From contig JADBKN010000064.1 in NCBI GenBank assembly GCA_014896375.1, forward strand, positions 1 to 55,775: 55,775 bases of DNA, in the 5' to 3' direction. The DNA comes from Bacillota bacterium. Lineage in GTDB: Bacteria; Bacillota; Sulfobacillia; RBS10-35; Bu92. Position 1 is the stretch's first letter; each line of letters begins with the position of its first letter. The notes below the pieces were generated by a model. That model did not search any database. It was given only the letters and a program-made list of their open reading frames with translations, and was not told where the DNA came from. Of the stretch, positions 49,159 to 55,775 are shown one piece after another. A program made the translations under genes and the position numbers.

Positions 49159-50070
49159 GTGAAGGCGCCGCTCATCGAAGTCGAGGGCCTGCACTACCGC
49201 TACCCGGGCGCGCACGGGGGCGGCGTGCAGGCCCTTCGCCACGTGGACCTGCGCGTGGCGCGCGGGGAGTGGCTCGCGGTGGTCGGGCCCAACGGCTCCG
49301 GCAAGTCCACCCTGGCGCGCATGCTGAACGGGCTGCTCCTGCCGGACCGCGGCGCGGTGCGCGTGGCCGGGCTCTCCACGAGCGACCCCCGCCACGTGCG
49401 CGAGATCCGGCGGCGCGTGGGCCTGGTCTTCCAGAACCCGGACAATCAGATCGTGGCGCCGGTGGTGGAGGACGACGTGGCCTTCGGGCCCGAGAACCTG
49501 GGGCTGCCGCGGGAGGAGATCGCCCGCCGCGTGCGGCGCGCGCTCGAGGCCACGGGCCTTGCGGAGCTGGCGGCGCGCGCGCCCTCGCAGCTCTCCGGCG
49601 GGCAGAAGCAGCGTCTGGCCATCGCCGGCGCGCTCGCGATGGAGCCGGAGGCCGTGGTCTTCGACGAGGCCACCTCGATGCTCGACCCCGTGGGGCGCGG
49701 CGACGTGCTCCGCACCGTGGCGGAGCTGAGGCGCGCGCGAGCCTTGACCGTCGTCTGGATCACGCATGACATGGCCGAGGCCGCGTTCGCGGACCGCGTG
49801 GTGGTCCTGCACGAGGGCCGAGTGGCGGCGGATGGCCCGCCCGCGAACGTGCTGACGCGGCCCGAGGACCTGCGCCGCTGGGGACTGCGGCCGCCGGCGG
49901 CGGTGGAGCTGGCGGAGCGGCTGCGCGCGGCGGGGGTGCCGCTGGACGGAGCGGCGGCGGCGGCAGGGGGCCATGCGCCGGGGACGGCGGCGGCGGGCGG
50001 CGCCCCGCCGCCCGTCCACACGCTGGAAGGGTTGGTGGAGGTTCTGTGCCGATTGTGGTCGAGCGCCTGA
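49159..50070 (+). CDS. ecfA1: ECF transporter ATPase EcfA1
   Basis: 303-aa ABC ATPase of the shared energy-coupling module for vitamin/metal ECF importers. It has Walker A GPNGSGKST, Q-loop FQNPDNQ, signature LSGGQKQR, Walker B AVVFDEATSMLDP and the switch His in ITHDMAEA. The C-terminal 60 residues contain an Ala/Gly-rich stretch (AAAAAGGHAPGTAAAGG). Start GTG 49159 is 1 nt after rplQ; TTG 49144 is possible. It overlaps ecfA2 by 25 nt. Confidence 0.95.
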   Translation: MKAPLIEVEGLHYRYPGAHGGGVQALRHVDLRVARGEWLAVVGPNGSGKSTLARMLNGLLLPDRGAVRVAGLSTSDPRHVREIRRRVGLVFQNPDNQIVAPVVEDDVAFGPENLGLPREEIARRVRRALEATGLAELAARAPSQLSGGQKQRLAIAGALAMEPEAVVFDEATSMLDPVGRGDVLRTVAELRRARALTVVWITHDMAEAAFADRVVVLHEGRVAADGPPANVLTRPEDLRRWGLRPPAAVELAERLRAAGVPLDGAAAAAGGHAPGTAAAGGAPPPVHTLEGLVEVLCRLWSSA

Positions 50071-50999
50071 CGCACCGCTACGAAGGTGCCGGCCCGGACG
50101 ACCCGCCGGCGCTGCGCGAGGTCTCGCTCACCATCGCGGACGGCGAGCGCGTGGGCCTCGCCGGCGCCACCGGCTCCGGCAAGACCACGCTGGCCCTCCA
50201 CTTGAACGGCCTCCTCCTCCCCACGGAGGGGCGCGTCGTCGTCGACGGCATCGACCCCTCGGCGCCCGGCCTCTCCCGTGCGGCGCGCGCCCGCGCGCGG
50301 CGCGAGCTGCGGCGCAAGGTGGGCGTCGTCTTCCAGTACCCGGAGACGCAGCTCTTTGAGGAGACGGTGGCGGCCGACATCGCCTACGGCCCACGCAACC
50401 TGGGCCTGCCCGAGGAGGAAGTGCAGGCGCGGGTGCGTCGCGCCATGGCCGACATGGGCCTCAGCGAGGACCTGGCGCCACGTTCGCCCTTCCAGCTCTC
50501 CGGCGGGCAGATGCGCCGCGTGGCGCTGGCCGGCGTGCTGGCCATGGAGCCGGATGTGCTGGTGCTGGACGAGCCCACCGCGGGGCTCGACCCGCAGGGG
50601 CGCCGCGCGCTCATGGATCTCATCCTGCGCTGGCAGCGGAGCGGGCCGCGGCCGCGCACGCTCATCTACGTCTCCCATGCCATGGACGAGATGGCGGCGA
50701 TCGCCGAGCGGCTCGTGGTTCTGCACCGGGGCGAGGTCGTGGCCGACGGGCCGCCCCGCGAGATCTTCGCGCGCGGCGACCTGCGCGCCTGGGGGCTCGA
50801 GCCGCCTCCGGCAGCGGCCTTCTTGCGCGGGCTGGCGGCCTGCGGGTGGCCGCTGAGCGCGGACGCTCTGACGCTGGAGGAGGCCGCCGCCCGCGTGGCG
50901 GCGGCGTGGCGCGGCCGCGGCGGGGGCGCGCCTGGCGGGCGCCCTACGGGCGAGGGGCGCGGCCGCGGCGGCCGGGACTCGGGGGCGGGGCGCGCGTGA
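50046..50999 (+). CDS. ecfA2: ECF transporter ATPase EcfA2
   Basis: 317-aa partner ATPase of EcfA1. Walker A GATGSGKTT, Q-loop FQYPETQLF, signature LSGGQMRR, Walker B VLVLDEPTAGLDP and switch region SHAMDEM are present. The last 25 residues are Gly/Arg-rich and probably disordered. GTG 50046 begins inside ecfA1; the stop overlaps the ecfT GTG. Confidence 0.95.
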   Translation: MPIVVERLTHRYEGAGPDDPPALREVSLTIADGERVGLAGATGSGKTTLALHLNGLLLPTEGRVVVDGIDPSAPGLSRAARARARRELRRKVGVVFQYPETQLFEETVAADIAYGPRNLGLPEEEVQARVRRAMADMGLSEDLAPRSPFQLSGGQMRRVALAGVLAMEPDVLVLDEPTAGLDPQGRRALMDLILRWQRSGPRPRTLIYVSHAMDEMAAIAERLVVLHRGEVVADGPPREIFARGDLRAWGLEPPPAAAFLRGLAACGWPLSADALTLEEAAARVAAAWRGRGGGAPGGRPTGEGRGRGGRDSGAGRA

Positions 51000-51799
51000 G
51001 GGCCGTCACGTTAGGCCAGTACGTCCCCGGCGACACGTTCCTTCACCGGCTGGACGCGCGCACGAAGCTGGCCGGTACGGCGCTCGTCATCGCCGCGCTC
51101 TTTCTCACCGCCTCGCCGGCCGTCTACGCCGCCGTGGCACTTCTGCTCCTTGCGGGCAGCGCCGCCGCGCGCGCGCGTGCGGCGTCGCTCTGGCGCGGGC
51201 TGCGGCCGATCGTCGCGCTCGTGCTGATCACGTCCGTCATCAACGCCGTCTCCGTGCCCGGCGAGGCCTGGCTACACCTGGGCCCGCTCACGCTCACGCG
51301 CGCGGGGCTCGCGGTGGCGGCCGTGCTGGGCGCGCGGCTCCTCCTCCTCGTGTGGGCGACGACGCTCCTCACCCTCACGACCTCGCCGCTCGCGCTGACG
51401 GACGCCCTGGAGCGGCTGCTCGCGCCCCTGGGGCGCGTGCGCTTCCCGGTGCATGAGCTGGCGCTGATGATGTCCATCGCCCTGCGCTTCATCCCCACCA
51501 TCTTCGACGAGGCCGACCGCATCATGAAGGCGCAGGCCTCGCGTGGGGCGGATTTCGAGTCGGGCTCCCTCTGGCGGCGCGCCAGGGCGCTCGTGCCGGT
51601 CCTCGTGCCGCTGTTCGTCGCCGCCTTCCGGCGCGCCGAGGACCTGGCGCTCGCCATGGAGGCGCGCGGCTACGCGGGCGGCGAGGGGCGCACGCGCTAC
51701 CGGGAGACGCGCATGGCCGCGCGCGACTGGGCCGTGCTGGCGCTGCTCGCGGCGCTCGCCGCGTGGGCCGTGGGGCTCGCGGTGGCGCGCGCGGGGTAG
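50996..51799 (+). CDS. ecfT: ECF transporter transmembrane subunit EcfT
   Basis: 267-aa membrane coupling subunit. It begins MRAVTLGQYVPGDTFLHRLD, has about five or six hydrophobic segments and the two Ala-Arg-Gly-type coupling motifs (QASRGADFESGSL and MEARGYAGGEGRT) that contact the ATPases. No substrate-binding S component is encoded nearby, so this is the shared (group II) module serving several S proteins. Confidence 0.94.
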   Translation: MRAVTLGQYVPGDTFLHRLDARTKLAGTALVIAALFLTASPAVYAAVALLLLAGSAAARARAASLWRGLRPIVALVLITSVINAVSVPGEAWLHLGPLTLTRAGLAVAAVLGARLLLLVWATTLLTLTTSPLALTDALERLLAPLGRVRFPVHELALMMSIALRFIPTIFDEADRIMKAQASRGADFESGSLWRRARALVPVLVPLFVAAFRRAEDLALAMEARGYAGGEGRTRYRETRMAARDWAVLALLAALAAWAVGLAVARAG

Positions 51800-51864
51800 G
51801 GGGGCGCGGCCCGCGGGGACGGGCGCGGCCCGCACAGGCGGATGTGGAGGGAGGGGGACGGACG

Positions 51865-52755
51865 ATGCCGTTTGCGGCAGATGACCCGTGGGCCGCTGAA
51901 AGCGCAGCCGGCGCAGCCGGCGCATGGCGGGGAACGGGCGGCGTGCTGCTCACGGTGGCGTTTGAAGGCACGCGCTACCAGGGCTTTCAGCTGCAGCCGC
52001 GGCGCGGTGACACGGTGCAGGCGCGGCTTGAGGCGGCCTGGGAGCGTGTCACGGGCGCGCCGGCGCGAGCGCTGCCGTCCGGGCGGACGGACGCCGGCGT
52101 CCACGCGGCCGCCTTGCCCGTGCAGTTCCGTGCGCCCTGCCGCATCCCCTTGGACCGCCTGCCGCTGGCCCTGAACGCCGAGCTGCCGGAGGACATCGTC
52201 GTGCGCGCGGCGCGCGCCGTGCCGGCCGAGTTCCACGCGCGCTTCGACGCGCGCGGCAAGACCTACGTCTACAATCTCTGGTGCGAGCCGACCGTGCCGC
52301 CCTTCTGGGCGCGCTACGCCTGGCACCGGCCGCGCCCCCTGGACCTTGAAGCCATGGCGGAGGCGGCGCGGCGCCTCTCCGGCCGCCACGACTTCGCCGC
52401 CTTCGGCCGCGCGGGCCGTCCGGTGCGCGACACGGTGCGCACCGTGCGCCTGCGCCTCGCGCGCCGCGGGCCGCTCGTGACCATCTGGGCGGAGGGCGAC
52501 GGCTTCCTCTACAAGATGGTGCGCGCGCTGGTGGGCACGCTGGTGGAGGTAGGGCGCGGCGCGATGCGGCCGGACGATGTGGATGCGCTTTTGCGGCCGG
52601 CGGGTGCGGTCCGCCCGGCCGGCCGCGGCATGGCGCCCGTCGCCGGCCCGACGGCCCCGGCGCGCGGGCTTTGCCTCGTCGAGGTGCGGTATGATTGGGG
52701 CGCCGTCACCGGACACGATTTCATTGACATCCTGCCACGCCCTTCATTAGAATAG
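51865..52755 (+). CDS. truA: tRNA pseudouridine synthase A
   Basis: 296-aa enzyme making pseudouridine at tRNA positions 38-40. The catalytic Asp lies in [26 protein letters not shown] and [17 protein letters not shown] are typical. About 25 Ala/Gly-rich residues precede the usual N-terminus. ATG 51865 follows GGAGGGAGGGGGA. The rplM promoter lies within its last 40 bases. Confidence 0.95.
   Translation: MPFAADDPWAAESAAGAAGAWRGTGGVLLTVAFEGTRYQGFQLQPRRGDTVQARLEAAWERVTGAPARALPSGRTDAGVHAAALPVQFRAPCRIPLDRLPLALNAELPEDIVVRAARAVPAEFHARFDARGKTYVYNLWCEPTVPPFWARYAWHRPRPLDLEAMAEAARRLSGRHDFAAFGRAGRPVRDTVRTVRLRLARRGPLVTIWAEGDGFLYKMVRALVGTLVEVGRGAMRPDDVDALLRPAGAVRPAGRGMAPVAGPTAPARGLCLVEVRYDWGAVTGHDFIDILPRPSLE
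52724..52753 (+). promoter_or_regulatory. Promoter for rplM-rpsI
   Basis: TTGACA (52724-52729) and TAGAAT (52748-52753) with an 18-bp spacer, at the very end of truA and 46 bp before rplM. The match is close to the sigma-A consensus. Confidence 0.75.
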
Positions 52756-52799
52756 CTTTGTCTGTTTTGCCCGGTGACCGACACGGAGGTTTTCGTCCG

Positions 52800-53258
52800 A
52801 TGAGCGTCAACTATCACAAGACCTACCAGGCCAACGGCGAGGCCGCGGAACGCAAGTGGTACGTCATCGACGCCGACGGCCTCATCCTCGGCCGCTTGGC
52901 CAGCGAGGTCGCGAAGATCCTTCGCGGCAAGCACAAGCCTATCTATACGCCGGGCGTGGACACCGGCGACCACGTCATCGTCGTCAACGCGCGCAAGGTG
53001 CGCCTCACGGGCGACAAGCTCAAGAAGAAGATCTACTACCGCCACTCGAACTGGCCGGAAGGCCTCAAGGCCATGACATATGAGAAGTTCCTGGCTACGC
53101 GGCCGGAGCGCGTGATCGAGAAGGCGGTGCGCGGCATGCTGCCGCGGACGCCTCTCGGGCGGCGGATGTTCCGCAAGCTGAAGGTTTACGCGGGCCCGCA
53201 CCACCCGCATGAGGCGCAGAAGCCGGAAAAGCTTGAACTGCCGCAGGCCCGCGCGTGA
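52800..53258 (+). CDS. rplM: 50S ribosomal protein L13
   Basis: 152-aa L13. Motifs: [51 protein letters not shown] and [23 protein letters not shown] 52800 lies about 10 nt after CGGAGG. rpsI begins 19 bp after its stop, as in most bacteria. Confidence 0.97.
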   Translation: MSVNYHKTYQANGEAAERKWYVIDADGLILGRLASEVAKILRGKHKPIYTPGVDTGDHVIVVNARKVRLTGDKLKKKIYYRHSNWPEGLKAMTYEKFLATRPERVIEKAVRGMLPRTPLGRRMFRKLKVYAGPHHPHEAQKPEKLELPQARA

Positions 53259-53277
53259 ACGGTGAGGAGATGACGTT

Positions 53278-53853
53278 GTGGCGAAGCTGAAGTCCCCGAC
53301 GCTGTACTACTGGGGCACCGGCCGGCGCAAGGAGGCCGTGGCGCGCGTGCGGCTCCTGCCGGGCAAGGGGCGCGTGATCGTCAATGAGCGCCCCATCGAG
53401 GAGTACTTCCGCGTACCCACGCTGAAGGCGGCGGCGCTGGAGCCGCTCCATGCCGTGGACGCCGTCGGTAAGTACGACGTCATCGTCCGCGTGCAGGGCG
53501 GCGGCATCTCCGGTCAGGCCGGCGCTGTGCGGCACGGCATCGCGCGGGCGCTGGTCCGCGCGAACGCCGAGTTGCGGCCGGTGCTCAAGAAGGCGGGCGA
53601 CGGCCAGCCGGCCGTCGGCGTGCCAGACGGAGTCGTGGGCATCCTTCCAGCCTTGATTGTCGAGCCCGGCAGGAGAGCGCCGCCGGTACCTGCGGTAGGC
53701 GCCGTCTCCGTCGAGGTCGCCGGAATCGGTCCATCCAGTCGAGGGGCCCTCACCGGCTCTTCGAGGCTTGCCACCATGTCCCGATCGGCGGCACGGCGGG
53801 TGAAGTCCGCCGCCAGGGCCGCGAACAGGGGAGTGGCGTCCACGCTGCCGTAG
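53278..53853 (+). CDS. rpsI: 30S ribosomal protein S9, C-terminally truncated and fused to unrelated sequence
   Basis: The first 106 codons or so are a normal S9: [50 protein letters not shown] and [20 protein letters not shown]. The family then continues with a TRDPR segment and ends in an RKKYG..KARR..QFSKR tail that reaches the P-site tRNA. Here homology stops after KKAG at about 53598 and the frame runs on to 53853 through DNA that, on the other strand, matches a glycogen-debranching-type enzyme. The gene is thus broken by a rearrangement or an assembly join. GTG 53278 follows GGTGAGGAGATGA. Confidence 0.85.
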   Translation: MAKLKSPTLYYWGTGRRKEAVARVRLLPGKGRVIVNERPIEEYFRVPTLKAAALEPLHAVDAVGKYDVIVRVQGGGISGQAGAVRHGIARALVRANAELRPVLKKAGDGQPAVGVPDGVVGILPALIVEPGRRAPPVPAVGAVSVEVAGIGPSSRGALTGSSRLATMSRSAARRVKSAARAANRGVASTLP

Positions 53854-54180
53854 TAGGGCTTGTGCGGGAGGACCCCGAGGCGCAATTTCAGCTCGCCGAA
53901 GCGCAGCTCGTGCAAGATCTTTCCCGGCTCCGCACGGTCCACGGGTCGTCCGCAGGCCTGGTAGCGGGCCACAGGTCCGCAGCACCGCGCGCCACCTGGG
54001 GCGCGCATGGGAAAGGAGGAAGTAGGCGGTCCAGAGGCTGTCCCCGCCCGAAGGGCACCGCAAACCAGGGGATGCCCGGGCATCGGAAACGGCCCTTCCC
54101 CGAAGCTTACCAGCGCCCGTATGTCCTGGCGCCTCTCTCTCCAGCAGGCGATTGAGCGCTTCTCGCAGGAGGTGCGGACG
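53602..54180 (-). pseudogene. Remnant of a glycogen-debranching-type (amylo-alpha-1,6-glucosidase-like) gene
   Basis: On the minus strand family-like segments appear in order but in alternating frames: LLREALNRLLER (about 54174-54136), RALVSFGEGPFP, DSLWTAYFLL (about 54042), [28 protein letters not shown] and [18 protein letters not shown] (about 53661-53611). The last ends in GRLA at about 53602, where rpsI begins on the other strand. At least four frame changes occur in under 600 bp, so as read it cannot make protein. It could be a decayed gene or a region with many indel errors. The family assignment is from remembered motifs. Confidence 0.65.
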
Positions 54181-54199
54181 CCTGCCGTCGCAGCAGCCA

Positions 54200-54568
54200 G
54201 GCGGCGTAACCCTCCCCGGGTCGCCAGGCCTGGTCCACCGAGGAGCAGCCAACGACCGTGCAGCACCTCGCGATCGTCGAGTCGCAGGACGTTGAGCGGG
54301 TCGAACCCCCGGACCTGAAGCGGGTCGATTTCGGCGCGCACCACCACCGTGCGGCCTGGACGCCGGAAGAACGCCGCCCGAGCGGCCTCACGCCGCGACT
54401 GCAGGACCGCCACGTCCTAGCGGGCACGTCGGAGGGCGGCCCTGCGAGCCTGGACGGTCACGGGAGCGCCCGCCGAACCCTGCGGCATGACGTCCTCCAG
54501 GAGCCCGGCCAGTTCTCCGGCAGCACCGTGCTCGAGAGTCAGGGTCCATGAGGCGTCGAAACGATCCA
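54200..54568 (-). other. Unassigned coding-like stretch, probably broken
   Basis: The minus strand holds an open stretch with protein-like composition (for example FDPLNVLRLDDREVLHGRWL), interrupted by a stop near 54420 and not in frame with the segments on either side. I do not recognise a family. The plus strand shows only shadow frames. It may be part of the debranching-type gene or of another truncated gene. Confidence 0.3.
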
Positions 54569-54569
54569 G

Positions 54570-54700
54570 TCACATGGCCAGAGCGCAGCCTACCGCGTAC
54601 GAGTCGGTCGCCTCGGGCCCGCCGTGGCAGACGTAGACCGGCGGGCCCGACCCCCGTACCTCGAAGTGCAGCGGCGTGCCGTCGGCCGCCGTCCGGCCCG
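54570..54700 (-). pseudogene. Fragment of an alpha/beta hydrolase (proline-iminopeptidase-like N-terminus)
   Basis: The minus strand encodes DGTPLHFEVRGSGPPVYVCH followed by GGPEATDSY, matching the N-terminal strand and oxyanion HGGP motif of proline iminopeptidase/epoxide-hydrolase-type enzymes. A stop follows at 54570 after about 40 residues, before the nucleophile elbow, so it is only a fragment. It sits just downstream (minus-strand sense) of a RidA-like fragment. Confidence 0.55.
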
Positions 54701-54789
54701 CGGTGCGGCCGGCGGTCCCACGCGCCCGAGCCCGCCGCGCCCCGCGGGGGCCACCGGTGCCGACGCCTGCGCCAGGGCATGCGTGTGTA

Positions 54790-54971
54790 CACATCGCCCT
54801 GCTACAGCTCGTCCAGCATCTGTCGCCGCCACGATCTGGCCGGACGCGTCCACGCCGTCCTGGCCCCCGACGTAGACCACCCGGTGCGGCCCGTGGATGA
54901 TCACCGCCTGCGTGAACGCAGTACTGCGCAACATCCCCTCCGGATTGAACTCGTGGAGGTGACGGTTCCAT
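54790..54971 (-). pseudogene. RidA (YjgF)-family gene fragment
   Basis: The minus strand reads HEFNPEGMLRSTAFTQAV, then HGPHRVVYVGGQDGVDASGQ (54955-54822), typical of the N-terminal half of RidA-family enamine/imine deaminases. The frame is then lost: the expected next helix appears as QMLDEL in another frame, followed by a stop. No in-frame start codon fits the usual N-terminus either. It is probably a decayed or mis-sequenced gene. Confidence 0.6.
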
Positions 54972-55467
54972 GGCGGACCTCGAACTCGTCGACCTGACCC
55001 CGCGCTTCCTCGACTTCTACGACGCCGCACGGGCGGAGCGCGCCGGGCCCGAACGGCGCTGGCAGCTCTGGCAGGAGCGATACGGCTTCGCTGCCGTCCC
55101 GCCTACGCCCGAGGGCCAGGAGCTGGCCCGGCGGCTGCTGGACGAGGCCTGGGACCGCTACCCACTGGTCATGGACCGCATCCGTGCCGGGGCGGCCGGT
55201 CTGCAGCCCGCCCCGCTGCCCGTCCTTGAGCGGGTGGCCGCGCTGCTGGGCTGCCCCGCCGTCGCGGTGCGGCTCGTGGTCTTCGCCGGCTTCCTCGCGG
55301 GGAACGCCTGCGGGTACGTGGACGCGGGGCGGCCGACCTGCGGCTGCTTACTCACACGATCGAGCCGTGAAGGCAGGTGGCGCAGCCGCCATCAGGAAAC
55401 GATGGTCATGGTGTCCCGCCGAGGTCGCTGGCCGTCGAACCCTTTAAACGGTGGGCGTGAGCCCTGA
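54970..55467 (+). CDS. Hypothetical protein, probably C-terminally truncated
   Basis: 165-aa reading frame whose first 130 residues look like a real protein ([50 protein letters not shown]). It has a good start: ATG 54970, 9 nt after GGAGGT. After about 55345 the sequence ([16 protein letters not shown]) loses protein-like character, suggesting a frameshift or a second junction. It resembles the N-terminal half of uncharacterised zinc-protease-like proteins, but no HExxH motif is reached, so I leave it unnamed. Confidence 0.5.
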   Translation: MADLELVDLTPRFLDFYDAARAERAGPERRWQLWQERYGFAAVPPTPEGQELARRLLDEAWDRYPLVMDRIRAGAAGLQPAPLPVLERVAALLGCPAVAVRLVVFAGFLAGNACGYVDAGRPTCGCLLTRSSREGRWRSRHQETMVMVSRRGRWPSNPLNGGREP

Positions 55468-55486
55468 GGATGTGTCGAGGAGCCCC

Positions 55487-55775
55487 GTGAAGAGATCCCA
55501 GAAGTCCGCCAAGAGTACCCGCGTTACAGGCGAAACGTTCGACGGATTCACGGACGAGGAACGCGCCGCGATGAGGGAGCGGGCTCAAGAGCTCAAGGCC
55601 GCGGCGCGCGCGGACTCGGCAGACGAGGAGAGCGCCGTGCTGGCGAAGATCGCGGAGATGCCGGAACCGGATCGCACCATGGCTGGGCGGCTGCACACGA
55701 TCATCAAAGCCAGCGCGCCAGTCCTCTCGCCGAGACTCTGGTACGGGATGCCGGCGTATGCCAAGAACGGAAAGG
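55487..55775 (+). CDS. DUF1801 / YdhG-like protein (3' end outside window)
   Basis: At least 96 residues, cut by the window end. The sequence [40 protein letters not shown] and [16 protein letters not shown] matches the DUF1801 group (YdhG/YjbR/CyaY-like fold), common in actinobacteria; the fold relates to frataxin but the role is uncertain. GTG 55487 has CGAGGAG just upstream; GTGs at 55472, 55457 and 55451 are in frame. It is not usually linked to r-protein clusters. Confidence 0.75.
   Translation, partial: MKRSQKSAKSTRVTGETFDGFTDEERAAMRERAQELKAAARADSADEESAVLAKIAEMPEPDRTMAGRLHTIIKASAPVLSPRLWYGMPAYAKNGK

Noticed and set aside
53862-54318. Two plus-strand open frames in the tail region (53862-54155, 54007-54318)
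   Set aside because: They are the antisense of the debranching-type remnant, which matches known motifs on the minus strand.

Overview
The window is one long, almost unbroken housekeeping region from a high-GC member of the Bacillota (Firmicutes). The evidence is the ctsR-mcsA-mcsB-clpC heat-shock operon, a SigH-type sigma factor, a CarD regulator, a YacL-type PIN/TRAM protein, a small zinc-type S14 (61 aa), an L7Ae/YbxF gene between rpoC and rpsL, and the order rpoBC - S12 - S7 - EF-G - EF-Tu - S10/spc/alpha - ECF transporter - truA - L13 - S9. The very high GC, frequent GTG/TTG starts and Ala/Gly/Pro-rich linkers fit deep, often thermophilic lineages such as Symbiobacterium or Thermaerobacter relatives. 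The species is not determined.

Layout. 1-4.9 kb: protein-arginine phosphorylation and Clp proteolysis (ctsR is cut by the window edge). 5-7.8 kb: a DinB-fold protein, a MoaD-MoaE fusion and radA. 7.8-15.8 kb: a conserved minus-strand gene of unknown function, divergent from carD, then PIN/TRAM, an ispD-ispF fusion, cysS, rlmB, sigH and a cation/proton antiporter. 15.9-18.2 kb: four tRNAs (Thr-TGT, Tyr, fMet, Thr-GGT), a first tuf copy, rpmG and tRNA-Trp. 18.2-21.5 kb: secE, nusG, rplK, rplA, then rplJL behind an L10-type leader. 21.5-28.9 kb: rpoB and rpoC. 28.9-33.6 kb: L7Ae-like gene, rpsL, rpsG, fusA and a second, identical tuf. 33.6-49.2 kb: the S10, spc and alpha r-protein clusters with secY, adk, map, a KOW protein, infA, rpmJ and rpoA; rpmD (L30) is missing from its usual place. 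49.2-53.3 kb: ecfA1-ecfA2-ecfT, truA, rplM and rpsI.

The genes form one growth-related block: transcription (RNA polymerase subunits, NusG, SigH, CarD), translation (r-proteins, IF1, EF-G, two EF-Tu genes, tRNAs), export (SecY/SecE), protein quality control (Clp/McsAB), and supporting enzymes. Visible controls are sigma-A-like promoters before carD, sigH, the tRNA cluster, tuf1, rpmG, rplJ, rpoB, the L7Ae-like gene and rplM; terminators after rplL, rpoC and within the tRNA/tuf region; and leader structures before rplJ and probably tuf1 and rpsK.

The order breaks at about 53,598. rpsI loses its conserved C-terminal codons and runs straight into minus-strand remains of a glycogen-debranching-type gene with several frameshifts, followed by fragments of an alpha/beta hydrolase and a RidA-family gene, a truncated plus-strand gene and the start of a DUF1801 gene. 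This tail is either a genuine scar or an assembly chimera. The other main oddities are a perfect 25-bp inverted repeat with a 38-bp direct repeat between rplX and rplE, apparent non-standard starts (CTG, ATT) for radA and ispDF, the MoaD-MoaE fusion with an internal Gly-Gly, and two tuf copies whose codon style differs from their neighbours.
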